From assembly GCA_047967505.1 (NCBI GenBank), contig CM106539.1: a stretch of DNA of 64,000 nt. The stretch is one strand, 5' to 3'. Under the pieces are notes generated by a model. The model had not been told where the DNA came from. It was given only the letters and a program-made list of their open reading frames with translations, and did no database searches. Positions within the stretch are counted from its first letter, which is position 1. Every line of letters begins with the position of its first letter. A program made the translations under genes and the position numbers. The stretch comes from Dipteris shenzhenensis. Its lineage: Eukaryota; Polypodiophyta; Polypodiopsida; Gleicheniales. Shown piece after piece: positions 22,920 to 34,650 of this stretch.

Positions 22920-24699
22920 TCAGCCCCTTTTCTAATAAATCCTTCACATGCCTCATGATCTCTTCTTGTTGGACTGCAGTAACTCTATAAGGTGGCTTAT
23001 TTTGTGGACTACTACCTCGCCCTACATCAATACCATGATCCTGAGGTGTTTCAGGTGGAAGTTCCCCTGACAAAGAGTCAGAGAAGCAATCCCCAAATTG
23101 ACTAAGGAAATCTGTCCACTCTTTATCCAGCTTAAAGAAAACACACTGTGGATCATCAAACTTATCATCCTTTGCAAAAACTAATTTATAATGCACGTAC
23201 CTTGTTTTAAACTCAAATTTATTAACATTCCCTTCATCAAGATGATACCCGTATGTGGATCAATTTTAGTAAAATACCTAGCCATGAGGTCATCCATTCT
23301 AGGAATGGGATATTATTCTTATGGTACATATTATTCTTATGGTAAACCTATTCGATTTCTTACAATTAACACACATATACTCATGCATTCCATTGGGATG
23401 TACTTGGTCTAATACGACCCATCATCAAATGCTCTTTAATCTACCTAGCTATCTCGTCTTCTTCCTTTTGTTTGAAAAGGATTCATGAAAACAAGTTGAG
23501 TACCAAGAAATACATCAATCTTATTGTCAACACCTCAAATAGGTGGTAATCCATAAGGCAATTCTTTCGAAAATAATCAATGTAATCATTCTTTATTCTT
23601 TTTATTAATTATTCATTTAACTGGCTAAGTTTACAATCACAACAATAGAAAGATTCTAAATGACAAATTTTAATGGAGGAAATCAGAGACTCACCTATGA
23701 CTTCCATCATTTGGATAGCCTTATGGTCTCCATAGAGCAGTCTTTCCACATTGCACACATCCGAAACATAATTCTTCTTTGTGTGCCTTAGCCAACTTTG
23801 CATTATTGGTTCTTTTATTCAAACACATAGTGCTCCAATCGCCTTTCATAAAGGTAGAGAAACACTTTGGTTTTTTCTTAAAATCTCCATTCTTTTTCTC
23901 TATTGGGGGATTAGAAGATTTGCACGTGGCCACAATCGTATCATAATATATCTTTGCAAACCACATTGCATCTTCTATAATGCAATCTCATTACTTCAGA
24001 CTTCACTCTAATAATCTCATTTAAGGCCTCTTATAAATATGTTACGAATCATACGTGGGTCTATATTCGGTTATTTAGCAATTAGGTCTCAAAACTGTTG
24101 GGTATAATGATCAAAAATTTGTGCTTATTTGCAAGCTTGCTAACTTATTAAAGTGGTCAAGCTCATCGCCGCCTTGAATGAATTGCAAAAACCTTCCTGA
24201 AATTCATCCCATGTGAGAGGTTTTGTTTTTAAATCTCACCACCATATAAGAGCTTTGCTTTCAAATGTCCCTGCACAGTAGTTTGATCTCCTTTGGTCAT
24301 TAAGATTATACTAGTCACAGTGACTTGTCCATCTATTCAATCACATCTCAATAAGTCCGCATGCTTCTTGTTTCTATCTGGCAAACATCTTGGCGGTGAA
24401 AGAGGATTGCCAAGCACACCTTGTAATTGACAATTAGTGTTTACAGGGGTAATCATGTCTTTCACATGTTGAGCTCCTGCTTGAGTTCCACAATGGTGGT
24501 ATCTTCTTCTCCATCCTTGATTTCCAAATTATCTTGGAGAGGGTCTTAGTTGCTCAACATCTTAATAATATACAACCTAAATAAGTCTTACTGATGTGTG
24601 AGCCTGTGAGGTTTTTAATGATAAACTGAAATTTCTTAATAAAGTTTTTACTTAGAAAAAATTCATGTTTTTCTTTCCCATGGAAAGGAAACTAATAGA

Positions 24700-25600
24700 A
24701 GAGAGACAAGTATTATTTATATGAGATTAAAGCTTATAAAGGAGGTCTCTGCAATCCAACAGAGAAGAGGCACTTACCCCTTAATTACGATTTCAAACCT
24801 CCAAACAGATCTCCAACAGCAAATAGGAGTCCCACAAAACCACTATTACTTAGCTCAGAGTCCCAAAAATCCTCTAGAGACCATGTTGGATTGCAAGCTT
24901 GGTCCTCTACACGCATACAACATGCAGAAAATCAGAAAAGCCCGTGCAATCAAAGCACCTGCAGCACCACAGATTCCATGCAGCCTTCCCTGCCACTGTG
25001 CAAGCTGTTCTGAACTGCATCTTCTCTGAGCAACTGCTCTGAGTCAGAGATCAGCAGTGCATCCCTTCCTGCAATTTGTTCAGATCCGTTAACCAGACTT
25101 GGGTACATCCACCGTAAAATCTGCTGCTGCTGTGCCAAATCACACAAACACACTAGTCTGCCTTATGCTACCAGCTATGCTCTAGTCTCTACAATCACAG
25201 TCATGTCACTGTCCAAAAGCAGCCAGACATTATGAAACTGAGAAACAGCTGCGCTTCGTGCAGCTTAAAAGTCATTCTTGGGAGATGCATAGCGCCGCAA
25301 TGCCATGACGAGGAAGTGCCTACGGTCTGCCGTGATACAATACAAACTTCCAACAATCACCGATGATCCCTCCTATTGGTTAAAGCTCAATTAAAATCAT
25401 ATACCCAAAAACAAAACGTGGTGCAGCAACGAGAAGGACTCACCTTGCACATCACCGTCTAACACCACAACATCCGAGACTCTAATAAGTGCTGTCACGC
25501 ACGGTTTTTATCTGCTCAAGGTCTACAAGATTGCAATCTACTGAAGCTTATAGTCTCCTTTAAGCTCAAGCCATAGCTTTACCTTTGAAAGCTTACATGC
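24700..25600. other. No gene recognised
   Basis: Short frames only, without family motifs. It could contain the outer part (leader or LTR) of the minus-strand gypsy remnant to its left, but no repeat partner is visible to prove an LTR. Confidence 0.4.
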
Positions 25601-25859
25601 TGTGTTCGTAGCTTTTGCTTCTTCTCATCATTCTCTCTACCTCACACAATGATGGAATTTTCTCCCCAAAGAAGAAACCAAAAGACACCACGGCGGCCCA
25701 ATCACCCACGCATCAAAGAAGTCTTCATTCCACCAGCTACCTTCTCGTTAGAGCATACAGGATACAAGCTACTCTTCCAAGGCTTTTTTTCAAAAGCTTA
25801 CATGCCTCCCGGCAGATGCATTCCTTACATCAGGTGCTGCGTCACAATGGCTCATGGAT

Positions 25860-27540
25860 GATGAATAAGCAACAGATTGATGAGGTGCAGCAGAATTATC
25901 ATGCAGATATGTTTGCAGCCCCTCCACCTTTACATATAGAGATTGATACCAGGGATATAACTATAGAGATTGATACCAGGGAGATGTTTCTTTGCATTGT
26001 TCAACCAATTCTCTGTCAAGATGAGTCGTGTGTTGGATTTGTCATTTACTGATCAAGAGTTGAAAGCAGCATTCTCTAGGTTGGGGTGCTCCAAATACCC
26101 AGACTGGAATGTCCTCACCATTGAGTTTTTCGTTTAATTCTGGAATCAGTTGAGCCCTGTTCTGTTGTAAATGATTAATGATGCTTGGCTCTCTAACACT
26201 ATACCTTTATTGCAGAAAAGGGAATTCCTGCGTTCGATTCCCAAAAAGCCATTATGCAAATATTTGTCAGACTGGCAGCCAATTACATCGATGCCCCTGG
26301 TATAGCAGCTAACTTCTAAAAAGGTATTGCGCATATCACATTTCCTGTATGCCAGGATGGAAGAGTATACAACAATTTGATAAGAAGACCGGGAGCAAAG
26401 TCACAACTATATTTTGGCATTGGTGTCTTGAGTTTAAGACAAAGATGAAAGAGCAGAAATTATACAAATATCTATTACACCTCAAACCAAATACTTTGAC
26501 ATGAATCAGAAGCCCAATAATGTTGAAGGATGCAATTAGACTATTGGAGGCATATGAAGGAAAAGTAAATCTTAGAAGAGAGATGCAACAAGCAAGGCAT
26601 CAAAATCAAGGAGTAGACCATTGAATCTAGTAATTCGAGGTAGAATGGATGAAGTTTTCCCAGGTGGGCAGGATTTCAACGATTAGTAGCAGATCAAGAG
26701 GCGTAAATCATCTAACAAGCACAAAGCCAAGGTTGGCACCTCTCACTATCTCTTTTCCTCAGGCCAAGAGACAATTTTGTTTTGGTTGCATCAGAAGTCT
26801 ATTTGGCACATTCTCGCTACCGTGTTGCAACCTTTTCAACCTATCCCCCACATGTTTACTACTCTTCCTTTGGTGGATTGGAAGTTTGATTGGGGACTCC
26901 CAAGTAATTCGGCTTTCTCATTTGCAAATCTTTCTGCCGAGAAAGCTTATCATATAGTACTTCCACAATCGTGGATCCAAGAGCCTACACTCATTTCTAG
27001 CTTTTGAAAAATCTCTTACTTGGTGGAAGGTTTGTCTCCGACGCACCTGGAGCAGTAAACTTCCTCTCAGGCAACGAGTTCTCTTGTGCCATTGTTTGAT
27101 AGGTGCATTATCGGTGGCTTCTTTGTTGCCTTCCAGGCATATAGCTTCCTCAGCTTGCCCTACCTATTCCTGCATCTGCTCCAGACCCGCCCTACTACTC
27201 GTGATTTTCTTCCCAAACTGGGGGCTTATCTTCATGTTCATTTTCCCAGGATTTCTTTTGGCAAGTAGTTCTAGTTGTTTGGTAGATGTGCCTCTACCAC
27301 CAGACTATGTTTAGTACTTCTACTGGTGTCACTATTGGGCTTTGTATCATGCCCGTAATATTTGACTATACGGGCACTCTTTGGTGGACGTTTATCACTT
27401 ATTTCGTTCCTCCCTACATCAGTCTCTCCAAGATAGGCATTCTCTTGGAGATCTTGTTCAGGCCCAGCTGGAAGTGGTTTATCATTGCTTCTAGTTTCGA
27501 GTAGTAGCTGCTCCATCCTGGGGCAGCTATGAATCTACAT
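25860..27540 (+). pseudogene. Decayed LINE ORF2 (RT entry and C-terminus) with a gag-like stretch
   Basis: Plus-strand RT entry at 26020-26330: RVLDLSFTDQELKAAFSRLG, FFV.FWNQLSPVLL, QKREFLRSIPKKPL and LSDWQPITSMPL, typical of a LINE RT between domains 0 and 2. From 26649 to 27540 a C-terminal region follows (WDWGLPSN-like, FANLSAEKAYHIVLP, then zf-RVT-like frames). Between them, at 26390-26620, the frame reads KEQKLYKYLLHLKPNTLT and RLLEAYEGKVNLRREMQQ, which looks more like a retroviral-type gag than a LINE. A second, inserted element is possible. Confidence 0.6.
25936..25989. repeat. 27-bp tandem duplication
   Basis: ATAGAGATTGATACCAGGGA occurs at 25936 and 25963, giving an in-frame nine-codon repeat (EIDTRD.. 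then EIDTRE). Confidence 0.85.
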
Positions 27541-27544
27541 TCCT

Positions 27545-28140
27545 TTTAAATGAGATACTTCTTTTCACAAAATAAAAGTTCGTGTTTATGTACCCCACTG
27601 GGAGGGGGGGGGGAAGGAGAGAGGTAATTTGCATGCAAAAACCAACTGACCCCCAATGGGTGGATGCCCTCCTTTGTTGAAGACATAACTGCTCTCCCTA
27701 ATTCCGTCAAGATGGCTTATTTACACAACAGAAACCTGCTAGATATCTGCCCCCTCATGGAAAAAAGATTTCACACAAGCTACATGGGCACAAATCCTTT
27801 TTCCATTTGATTTCATGACTAAAAAACGAGTATTTGTTCTCAGTTTCTTAGCAACAAGCTATGAATAAAACTTCCTGCAAGATTTTATCTATTTAGGGTG
27901 CAAAACTGAAACATGTTTGTGCTGCCGCTGCATTGACAAGGTATCCAACCCCGAAATTCCATTTCTGCATGATATGTAAAACTTGCACAACTACAAGTCT
28001 TAACAATGACTGTCCCACCCCCACCCTCCCAAAAAAAAAGTGGTTTCTGTTAACATACTGGATACCACTCTTAATTATGTTGCTATTTTGCTGGAACTTG
28101 AAGATCCAGAATTGGGAGCACCAAATTGGGGATTGCTACT
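27545..28140. other. No gene recognised
   Basis: Non-coding sequence with a poly-G run at about 27604-27613. Nothing assignable. Confidence 0.4.
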
Positions 28141-28149
28141 ATAAACAGC

Positions 28150-28525
28150 CATGAAAAAATTGACCCTTACAGCAGTTCCATAAGCATGAATGACATAGGG
28201 CAACCATTGTTGAGACATGTTGCGACAATTCATGCCCTTTTGATGGCAATTCACACATGGCATACCCTTGATCCATATAAATATGGGAGACTTGTGAAGA
28301 GGGGATATAAAGCATGTTAGCACTTAGCCTTGGTATGGCCTTGTAAGCTAGTTCGGACATTTTGTCCTAGTCTTGGTCAACTAGTTGACTTTGGGGCCAT
28401 ATAATAGCCACTCTTGTACTTTCTCCATTATCCATTTGCAAGTACTTCGTGTTCTCTCAGGTGTTGTCTTCTCCCTTGCATTCCATCTCCATATTTCTCC
28501 CCGCACCCAAAAGTGATATCAGAGC
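28150..28525 (+). mobile_element. 5' LTR end and primer-binding site of an LTR-retrotransposon remnant
   Basis: TGATATCAGAGC at 28514-28525 differs by one base from the initiator-Met tRNA primer site TGGTATCAGAGC seen in the intact elements here. It follows a pyrimidine-rich stretch ending CCGCA at 28505, as expected for an LTR end. The 5' LTR boundary is a guess. The following 600 bp look like an untranslated leader. No matching 3' LTR is visible. Confidence 0.5.
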
Positions 28526-29144
28526 GGGTTATGTGATTTTGGCACAAGCATTGCACTTGAATCCTTCAGACCAGATTCGGAAGTGTGCGCGATCTGATGC
28601 TCCATCATCAAGCTTCAACTTTGTACAAGTTCATTCAAACAATTATACATCTACGCTGCACATCATCAAGCGTGAATACTTGGTGTATTTGCATTCTGTG
28701 GAGATTGCAGGATAATTTCAGATTTGTAGGTTATTTTGTCCCATTTTCCCAGATAGTGGTGACATTTGGATGCTTTGATCTGAAATTGAAGGTTTCCCAG
28801 TGACATTGGCAAAAAATTGCAGCAGATTTGGTCACATTTACAATATTGCAACTTAATTGGAGCTTTTCAACATTTGCCCTCTTTTTGGCAAGTTTGCCCT
28901 TTCAGATTTTGGGGATTTTGCCAAATTTGCAGTGACCTTTGCTTGACACAGCCAAAATTAGGATTTATTTGCGTTTGCTCTTTGATTTGGGCAGGACAGT
29001 TTTTTGGGGACAGCATTGTTGCAGTTGGCTCAGTGTTCGAGTAGCCTACTTGGCATTTACACTTACAGAGCTTTTGCTGCTATTTTTTGTTGGGCAAATG
29101 ATGTACTTGGGTTGGAGTGTCTTGAGTCTAGAGGCTAGGAGTTG

Positions 29145-29430
29145 AATGAATAAACATGTGTGTGTGTTTGTGGTGTGATTAGTTAGTGTGATTGGAGTTG
29201 GTTACCACCTAAGTAGGTTGAGGTAATCAAGGAAGGTGATTGAGAAGAAGTCGGATCTAGATGATCTATTATGACATCACATGTGATGTCATTCCTTTGT
29301 ATCCTCAAGCCTACTTAAAGGCCACCACTTATGAATAAAGCGAGTCGAGTCTTTTGCTTTCATGGAGTTCATTTATCCATTATGATACAACCTCATCCAC
29401 CTTAGGTATTTCCACACTAGGTATCAGAGC
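29145..29430 (+). mobile_element. Second LTR remnant with initiator-Met primer site
   Basis: AGGTATCAGAGC at 29419-29430 follows TTTCCACA.CT, a common LTR-terminus/primer-site arrangement. The preceding 270 bp (with TATTATGACATCACATGTGA and a TATGAATAAAGC polyadenylation-like signal) look like an LTR. No polyprotein follows; the gypsy insertion starts 480 bp later. Boundaries are approximate. Confidence 0.5.
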
Positions 29431-29910
29431 ATTTCATGCAACTTCTCCTTCTTGGTCCTTTGCAAGGTTTGTTTTCAAGGTCTCTAAGCTCTTTGCTGGC
29501 TGCACGTTCTCCTGGAGTTCCTTACTGGAAATATGCTGCTGCTGCACTGCACATAGTGTTCTCTGGGAGTTCACATGATAATGTAATCAAACGTCTCTTG
29601 GTTTTTGGCTTTCCTGTGTACTACTCTCACTGCATTCAGTCACCACCAATGATTCCGCCTTTATATAGAACTCTACAATGGATTAGCCGTCTTAGTCTTA
29701 GAGAAACTCTACTGTGTGTTGATGTTGTTTCTGTCTCACCGGGTGCTGTATATGCTCTGCTATACTATCTTGTAAGTTGTTGCTGCCTGCATGCATTCCT
29801 ACCGCTCAGTCTCTAGGACCATTCTCAGTCTATAAGAGCAGGTTGTGGGCTTGCCTCTTCTTTGCAGATATCAGAGATTCAAAGAATACGTGACCATCAA
29901 CTATTATTGC

Positions 29911-30223
29911 TGTAATGAAGGTGGGAAAAAGAAGGATTTTAAGGGGGAAATAGATGGGAGAATAGTAGGGGAAATGTGGGAACTGTGGGGGACTATATAA
30001 GTCAACCCAAAAGGATTGTAAGGGACTTTTTGATGTGACATCTAATCCTATCTACTCTCCCTCCTGCTACCTGCTGCCTACGCTCACACTCTCTCTCTCT
30101 CCCTCTCTCTATTCCCTCAGCCTTCTCTCTCTTCCTTTCTCCTTCGCCTTCTCCTCTCTTCTCCTCCCTTCCTTTTGCTATTCTCTCCCCATCTCCAAAT
30201 CTGCCCCTTCCCCCTTCTCTACA
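29911..30223 (+). repeat. Gypsy 5' LTR
   Basis: 313 bp, TG...CA ends, with a TATATAAG promoter box at 29994-30001 and a long pyrimidine-rich 3' half. Identical to the 3' LTR except one G/C difference in the run TTCGCCTT / TTCCCCTT. Confidence 0.97.
29994..30001 (+). promoter_or_regulatory. TATA box in the gypsy LTR
   Basis: TATATAAG, 83 bp into the LTR; the 3' LTR has the same box at 44449-44456. It would place the transcript start within the pyrimidine-rich half of the LTR. Confidence 0.6.
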
Positions 30224-30224
30224 T

Positions 30225-30236
30225 TGGTATCAGAGC
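30225..30236 (+). promoter_or_regulatory. Primer-binding site, initiator-Met tRNA (gypsy)
   Basis: TGGTATCAGAGC, complementary to the 3' end of plant initiator-Met tRNA, one base after the LTR end. It primes minus-strand DNA synthesis. Confidence 0.95.
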
Positions 30237-30502
30237 TCCGATCTCTGGCACCTTCGCTTCCCCTTCAACCCCTTATCTACATTGTTGGACACCAGCATCA
30301 CCAAGGGCTTCAGAATCATCAAGCTGTGGCAGGAGATAGCATTTGCCAAGCCACTCTACAACTGGGTCTCCCGAAAACAACATCAAAATACACGTTTTCA
30401 TGAGCTCAAAAAAAGGGCTTCTTGTTCCCAAGACAGTACGTGACTGCCAGACAAATCGATTGTGAGCAGCCCGTCTGTTCAAGAGCTGCGCTATAAGGGT
30501 GT

Positions 30503-30720
30503 ACCCAACGGTCTCGATCTGCAGCCCATCCTTGCTTAGGCCCTCAGTTCGTCAGCCGCCATAACCTGCCATGCACAGGTTTACCCAATGATCTCGATCT
30601 GCAGCCCATCCGTCGCTCAAGCCCTTAGCCCGTCAGCCGCCATTGCCTGCATCTCTGGCGTTGTTGCCCATCCGTCACTTGGGCCCTCAGCCCGTCAGCC
30701 GACAAAGCCCGTCACCATCC
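30503..30720 (+). repeat. Degenerate tandem repeats in the gypsy leader
   Basis: ACCCAAYGRTCTCGATCTGC occurs at 30503 and 30583 (80-bp period), each followed by a CCCATCC...CAGCCCGTCAGCCG-like part. That part appears a third time from about 30666 with a shorter spacing. Confidence 0.7.
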
Positions 30721-31224
30721 TGGCGTCGTGCCTGCAACCCGTCACCATCTTGGCGCCCACGTCGCGCTCGTGCCTTCTCCGCCCGTGCCGTTGACGTCGC
30801 CTTTCGTCGGCGCTGCGTTGCTGGAGACCTTAGCAGTTGCTAAGGTTCAGCTAGTTGGGGTTCAGGTTGGGTTGGTTAGCTACTTGGGTTTGGTTGGTTA
30901 GGTTAGTTTAGGTCTGGTTAGGTCTAGTTGGGTTAGTGATTGGATAAGGTTGGGTTTAGTCAGTTTGGTTTAGTTGAGACTACCCTAGGTGTCTCAGTTG
31001 TCCTAAGCTCCAAAAAAAAAAAAAAAAACCCTCTTTTAGGGTACTCCTACAGCCCTATTCTGGGCCTTTCTAAGCCACCTTCGTGGCTCATTTTGAGCCC
31101 CGTTTCCAGCCTCTTCACCGAGCTTTCTTCGAACCTCTGAGACTGCATTTGAGCCTCTTTACTGACACCTCTCGAGCCTCTACATCGAGCCTTCGACACT
31201 TGGCACATTTTCCTCGTGTCACTC

Positions 31225-32584
31225 ATGGCACCCAAACGTGCACCCCGGTCGGATGAGTCATCTCAGCACGGTGACGATGTTGCTCAGCAGGAGCAGATGC
31301 CGGTCCCAGAGGGTGCATCTCCTTCACAGCCAGTTTCTACTATGCCTACCGACACACAGTTTCTAGATGCATTGGTCTAGATGCTTCAGGGGGCTTTTCA
31401 GCAGATGGGTCAGCAGTTGGGGCAGCAGCTCACCACTGCTATGGCTATGCACGATACAGCTATCACCCAGATGGGTAAGAACCTTGGGCAACAGATCACT
31501 ACCGCCATCAGTATGCACGATAAGGGTAAGCAGCCCGCACCCCAGCACGGGGATCAGTCGGATAGCCAGGGTGATTTTCCTGACCCACACAGGGGATTTA
31601 TGGCTGATGGCCGTCGCACTTATGATGTTGGTTCTATGCATGCACCCCAGCATGGGGATTATGTTGATTTTGGTGATGCCTTGCCCGTGCCGCCGAGCAC
31701 TTCTCTTATTGATTCCAGGCCTCCATTTGGCTCGCATATTTCATTGGCTGAGCCGTCCATTTTGGGCCGGCCCATTGGCACATTTTTGCCAACGGCGAGC
31801 ATGCCTGGATTGGGTGTTGGGTTTCAAGGCAGTTGGGAGAGGGGCCAGTCCTCTTCTCAACCTTTTTCTATGCCACCCACCCACCGAGATGTATGGCAGG
31901 CAGACTCGGCAGGGATTGCATGCTTCGATGACACCTCCTGTTAATACATTCAGTCAAACTCAGCCTGCGTATCAGGGAGGTAATGCTTTCAATCAGACGC
32001 ACTTTATGCATCAGGGGAGTGGTTCTCCTAACCAGCATGATGCTGGAAGTGGGCAGCATGCAAACATGGATGATATGCTTTCAGATGCCTTACGTTCATA
32101 TAGGGCTTTGCCTGAGGATGTTCGTAATGAGATGCCCTTTTCACAGTATGTGAGCTTCAAGCGTGAGTATGCTGGTAGTCACTATAGGAATAACGCAGCC
32201 AAAGATGTGAAAGATAAAATCTCTGTGCATAAGTTTAAGGGTGATACTCGCACTCCCAATGAGTTGGAGGAGTGGCTCACGAAGCTTGAAGATTATTTCC
32301 GCTTCTACCCTAAGAATGATGAGGAGAGGATCATTTTTGCTGGCATGCATTTACAGGATTATGCACATACATGGTGGCGTTACATGCGAGAGTCACCTCA
32401 GAAGCCTACCACCTGGAAACAGTTCAAGGAGCTTATGGTCACGACCTTCGTCTCGGCCCTGATCCTTGAATAATACCTTGCTGAATTCTATGCACTGTCA
32501 CAAACAGGTACGGTCCAAGAGTACTTGCAGCGTTTTTGGAGACTTTCTTTGTTTGTACAGGATATTTCTGAGAAAGGGAAGTTC
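31225..32584 (+). pseudogene. Gypsy gag, N-terminal part (broken)
   Basis: The frame opens MAPKRAPRSDESSQHG at 31225. It is Gln-rich (GAFQQMGQQLGQQL) and then reaches the conserved capsid domain: HKFKGDTRTPNELEEWLTKL, FAGMHLQDYAHTWW and VQEYLQRFWRLSLF. Lesions: an in-frame TAG at 31378-31380, a frameshift near 31880-31900, and a TAA in the segment LILE-stop-YLAEFYAL near 32471. The LINE insertion then cuts the capsid region. Gag would form the cytoplasmic particle that packages element RNA; this copy cannot. Confidence 0.85.
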
Positions 32585-32599
32585 CTACCTCCACAGAGT

Positions 32600-33893
32600 C
32601 AGGGATTTTGGCTCCTCCGCTGACGGTCGCCTCCGCCTACCTTGGTTAGCCCTATCCTTATCCGTTGATGGGGACCAGCGATGCTGGTATAGTCGTCTTT
32701 TCAGTTGGTTCACCCGACTGGGCCTCGACTTAGACCGGTTGCCTCCTTTTCAGTACAGCCTCGACGCTCCACCATCTCCCCTCTCCCCCACTGACCAGGA
32801 GGTCAACCGGCTCAGTCGGGCGGATCTGCTCCAGCTCCACACCTGGCGGACATGGTTTCTTCACTCCGAGCTTCCTGTGAAGCTTGACTTCTACCGCCGG
32901 CACTGCCTCCAGATCTCACAGGAGGGCTTCATCACACCTCCGGGTTACACACTTCATCTACCACATGCGCTCTGGATCTCCCTCGGTCAGTTTAGGGTCT
33001 CGTCACACCAATTACGGATCGAGAGTGGACGCGCAGAGGGTATCCCACGAGAGGACCGCCTTTGCCATCTTTGCGACTTACAGGAGATCGAGTCGGAGGA
33101 GCATTTTGCTTTCAGATGTCCTATCTATTATGCCATTCGAGGTCGATACCACTACCTCTTCCGCAACGGATTCGGCTCCCTCTCACACATGCTACAATTC
33201 TCGGATCAGCGGTGCCTTGCCGCTTTCTTACATGAGATGACCCGCCACCGAGATACTTCTCTCCGAGCACGGCGACACGAGCAGCACACACAGCGTGAGG
33301 ATATCCAGCGGCCTATCACTGACTTCTTTCAGCCACAGGATACCTCTTCTCAATCTAGCTGACGACGCGGACGTGAGCGAGAGCCAGAGTCACGACAGCT
33401 GTGTCAGCGGACAGATTCACACATCCAGGTCCATGACATCTCGTCTCTGCTCTCGGCCCGCCCCACTGGTATTACCGTTGCCCTCATCCACAGGGCCACC
33501 CGCCGCCCCCGACGACCGAGCTCGACTAGGCCGCGTGACGTCAGAGGCCAATCATCTATCGCAGGGTTTTTTCCGACTTCCCATTTGATGGCCCCTCTAT
33601 GATTGGTCTCTGACGATCACCACCTGCACATGTATATTGTATCTCCCCCCTCTGCCCCACTTTTTTGTGCCCCCCCCTTCTTCTTCTTTGTATCATCTGG
33701 AGGTAGACACATATATTTTTTGTATCAGGACTAGACACATAGTCCTTCATAACCTCTTTTTTTGTAGAAACGGTTGGTTGGCCCGTTTTGAGACCACCAC
33801 CGTTATGCTCATTGTATCAGTTATCTTTAGTCTCATAGACCTTCACGGTCTCCCGAAGACTTTAATAAACTTTCTTTCTTTCTTTCTTTCTAG
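32600..33893 (+). mobile_element. 5'-truncated LINE inserted in gypsy gag
   Basis: Between gag codons ending near ISEKGKF (about 32584) and resuming at about 33894 lies unrelated sequence that encodes a LINE C-terminus: LQLHTWRTWFLHSELP, RIESGRAEGIPREDRLCHLC, then ESEEHFAFRCPIYY, a CxxC..H..C zinc-binding tail, and a stop TGA at 33360-33362. About 500 bp of 3' UTR follows, ending in TTAATAAAC and a (TTTC)n tail that abuts the resumed gag frame. 5' truncation and a simple tail are typical of target-primed insertion. The left boundary is approximate and no clear target duplication was found. Confidence 0.8.
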
Positions 33894-33992
33894 CTGCTGA
33901 TGTGAGAGCTCACAATCCTCTAACCATTAAGCGAGCAGCCCAGCTTGCTGAGGTGTTTGAGCCAAAATATGCTGGCAAGTACAAGCATGTGT
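33894..33992 (+). pseudogene. Gypsy gag segment between the LINE and copia insertions
   Basis: One open frame reads ADVRAHNPLTIKRAAQLAEV and FEPKYAGKYKHV. Joined across the copia insertion, using one copy of the 5-bp duplication, it continues without a break into the downstream gag frame. This confirms both that it belongs to the gypsy element and that the copia boundaries are right. Confidence 0.9.
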
Positions 33993-34193
33993 TGTTGGGG
34001 TAAAGGCACATTGCCACCCCTTTATTAAAGATATGACACCTATGACCGTCTTAAGACAGTCATAGGGTGAAAGCTTAATCCTAATAAAACCTATGAGTTT
34101 GTGGTGTGGCTCAAGACTTCACACCCACATCTTTTGTGTCTCCCCTCTCTCTCTCTCTCCCCGTTGTACTTCTCCCTCATTCTTTCCCTCTCA
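33993..34193 (+). repeat. Copia 5' LTR
   Basis: 201 bp, very short for an autonomous copia element. It contains the inverted repeat GACYGTCTTAAGACAGTC (a potential hairpin at 34045-34062, perfect in the 3' copy) and a CT-rich 3' end. Confidence 0.97.
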
Positions 34194-34195
34194 AC

Positions 34196-34207
34196 TGGTA
34201 TCAGAGC
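34196..34207 (+). promoter_or_regulatory. Primer-binding site, initiator-Met tRNA (copia)
   Basis: TGGTATCAGAGC two bases after the 5' LTR, the same primer as the gypsy host element. Confidence 0.95.
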
Positions 34208-34358
34208 CTTCACCTCTCCCTCTCCTCTCCTGTCTATCTCTCCCTCTACCCCTCCTTATCCCCTCGGGCCTCGTGCCCTCAACAGCGAGCTCGCAGCGGG
34301 TAGCGCAGGCAGAGCGCGCGGGTGGAGCTGGGCATTGCGCACGCAGCGTGGGCAGCAC

Positions 34359-34438
34359 GGGCAGAGAGGCGGCGTGCAGGCGCACGCGCAAGCAACGCGG
34401 GCAGAGAGGCGGCGCGCAGGCGTGCACGCAGGCAACGC
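34359..34438 (+). repeat. 40-bp tandem repeat, GC-rich
   Basis: Two 40-bp units start GGGCAGAGAGGCGGCG at 34359 and 34399 and differ at four positions. Confidence 0.9.
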
Positions 34439-34650
34439 GTGGCAGCCTTAGCCGCAGCAGCAGCTAGCTGCCGCTAGCTGCGTGTGCGCAGCCAGGTTGT
34501 GCACCGTACAGTCGTTGTACGGACGTACGGCCGCCCGTACGACTGTACGGACGCCGCTGTACGGACTGCGTCAGAGAGAACTTCGTCAGGGAGGCTGCTG
34601 TGTCAGGGAAGGTGCATTTCGATTTTTTTTTGGGATTTGTACCTTGCAAA

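Larger units (their letters stand above)
20560..24600 (-). pseudogene. Decayed Ty3/gypsy gag-pol
   Basis: Minus-strand gypsy polyprotein fragments in order. A gag-like segment is at 24260-24050 (KPLTWDEFQEGF) and a knuckle-like block near 23900-23850 (KKKPKCFSTFMKGDWSTMC). The linker to RT is at 23150-22910 (FSDSLSGELPP, YRVTAVQQEEIMRHV). RT is at 22389-21879 (NGSWRMCIDYRALKKI, NRFPIARIDDILDRL, then FFDDMIVYSKD with the catalytic DD). RNase H traces lie near 21600-21280, and the integrase core at 20768-20590 (FSKQALFIPARK, FKYHGMAQSMISDRD). Many stops and frameshifts. The RT entry is split by the insertion at 22433-22919. LTRs were not identified. Confidence 0.8.

Noticed and set aside
30840-30985. 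Interstitial telomere repeat
   Set aside because: The GGTTAGG-like words are too irregular and lie inside the gypsy leader; treated as a composition feature of the element.
31363-31737. 124-codon minus-strand ORF
   Set aside because: Exact antisense of gypsy gag; no independent evidence.
34093-34467. Arg/Gly-rich ORFs in the copia leader
   Set aside because: They run through the LTR, primer site and a GC-rich repeat in several frames at once, as expected from composition alone.
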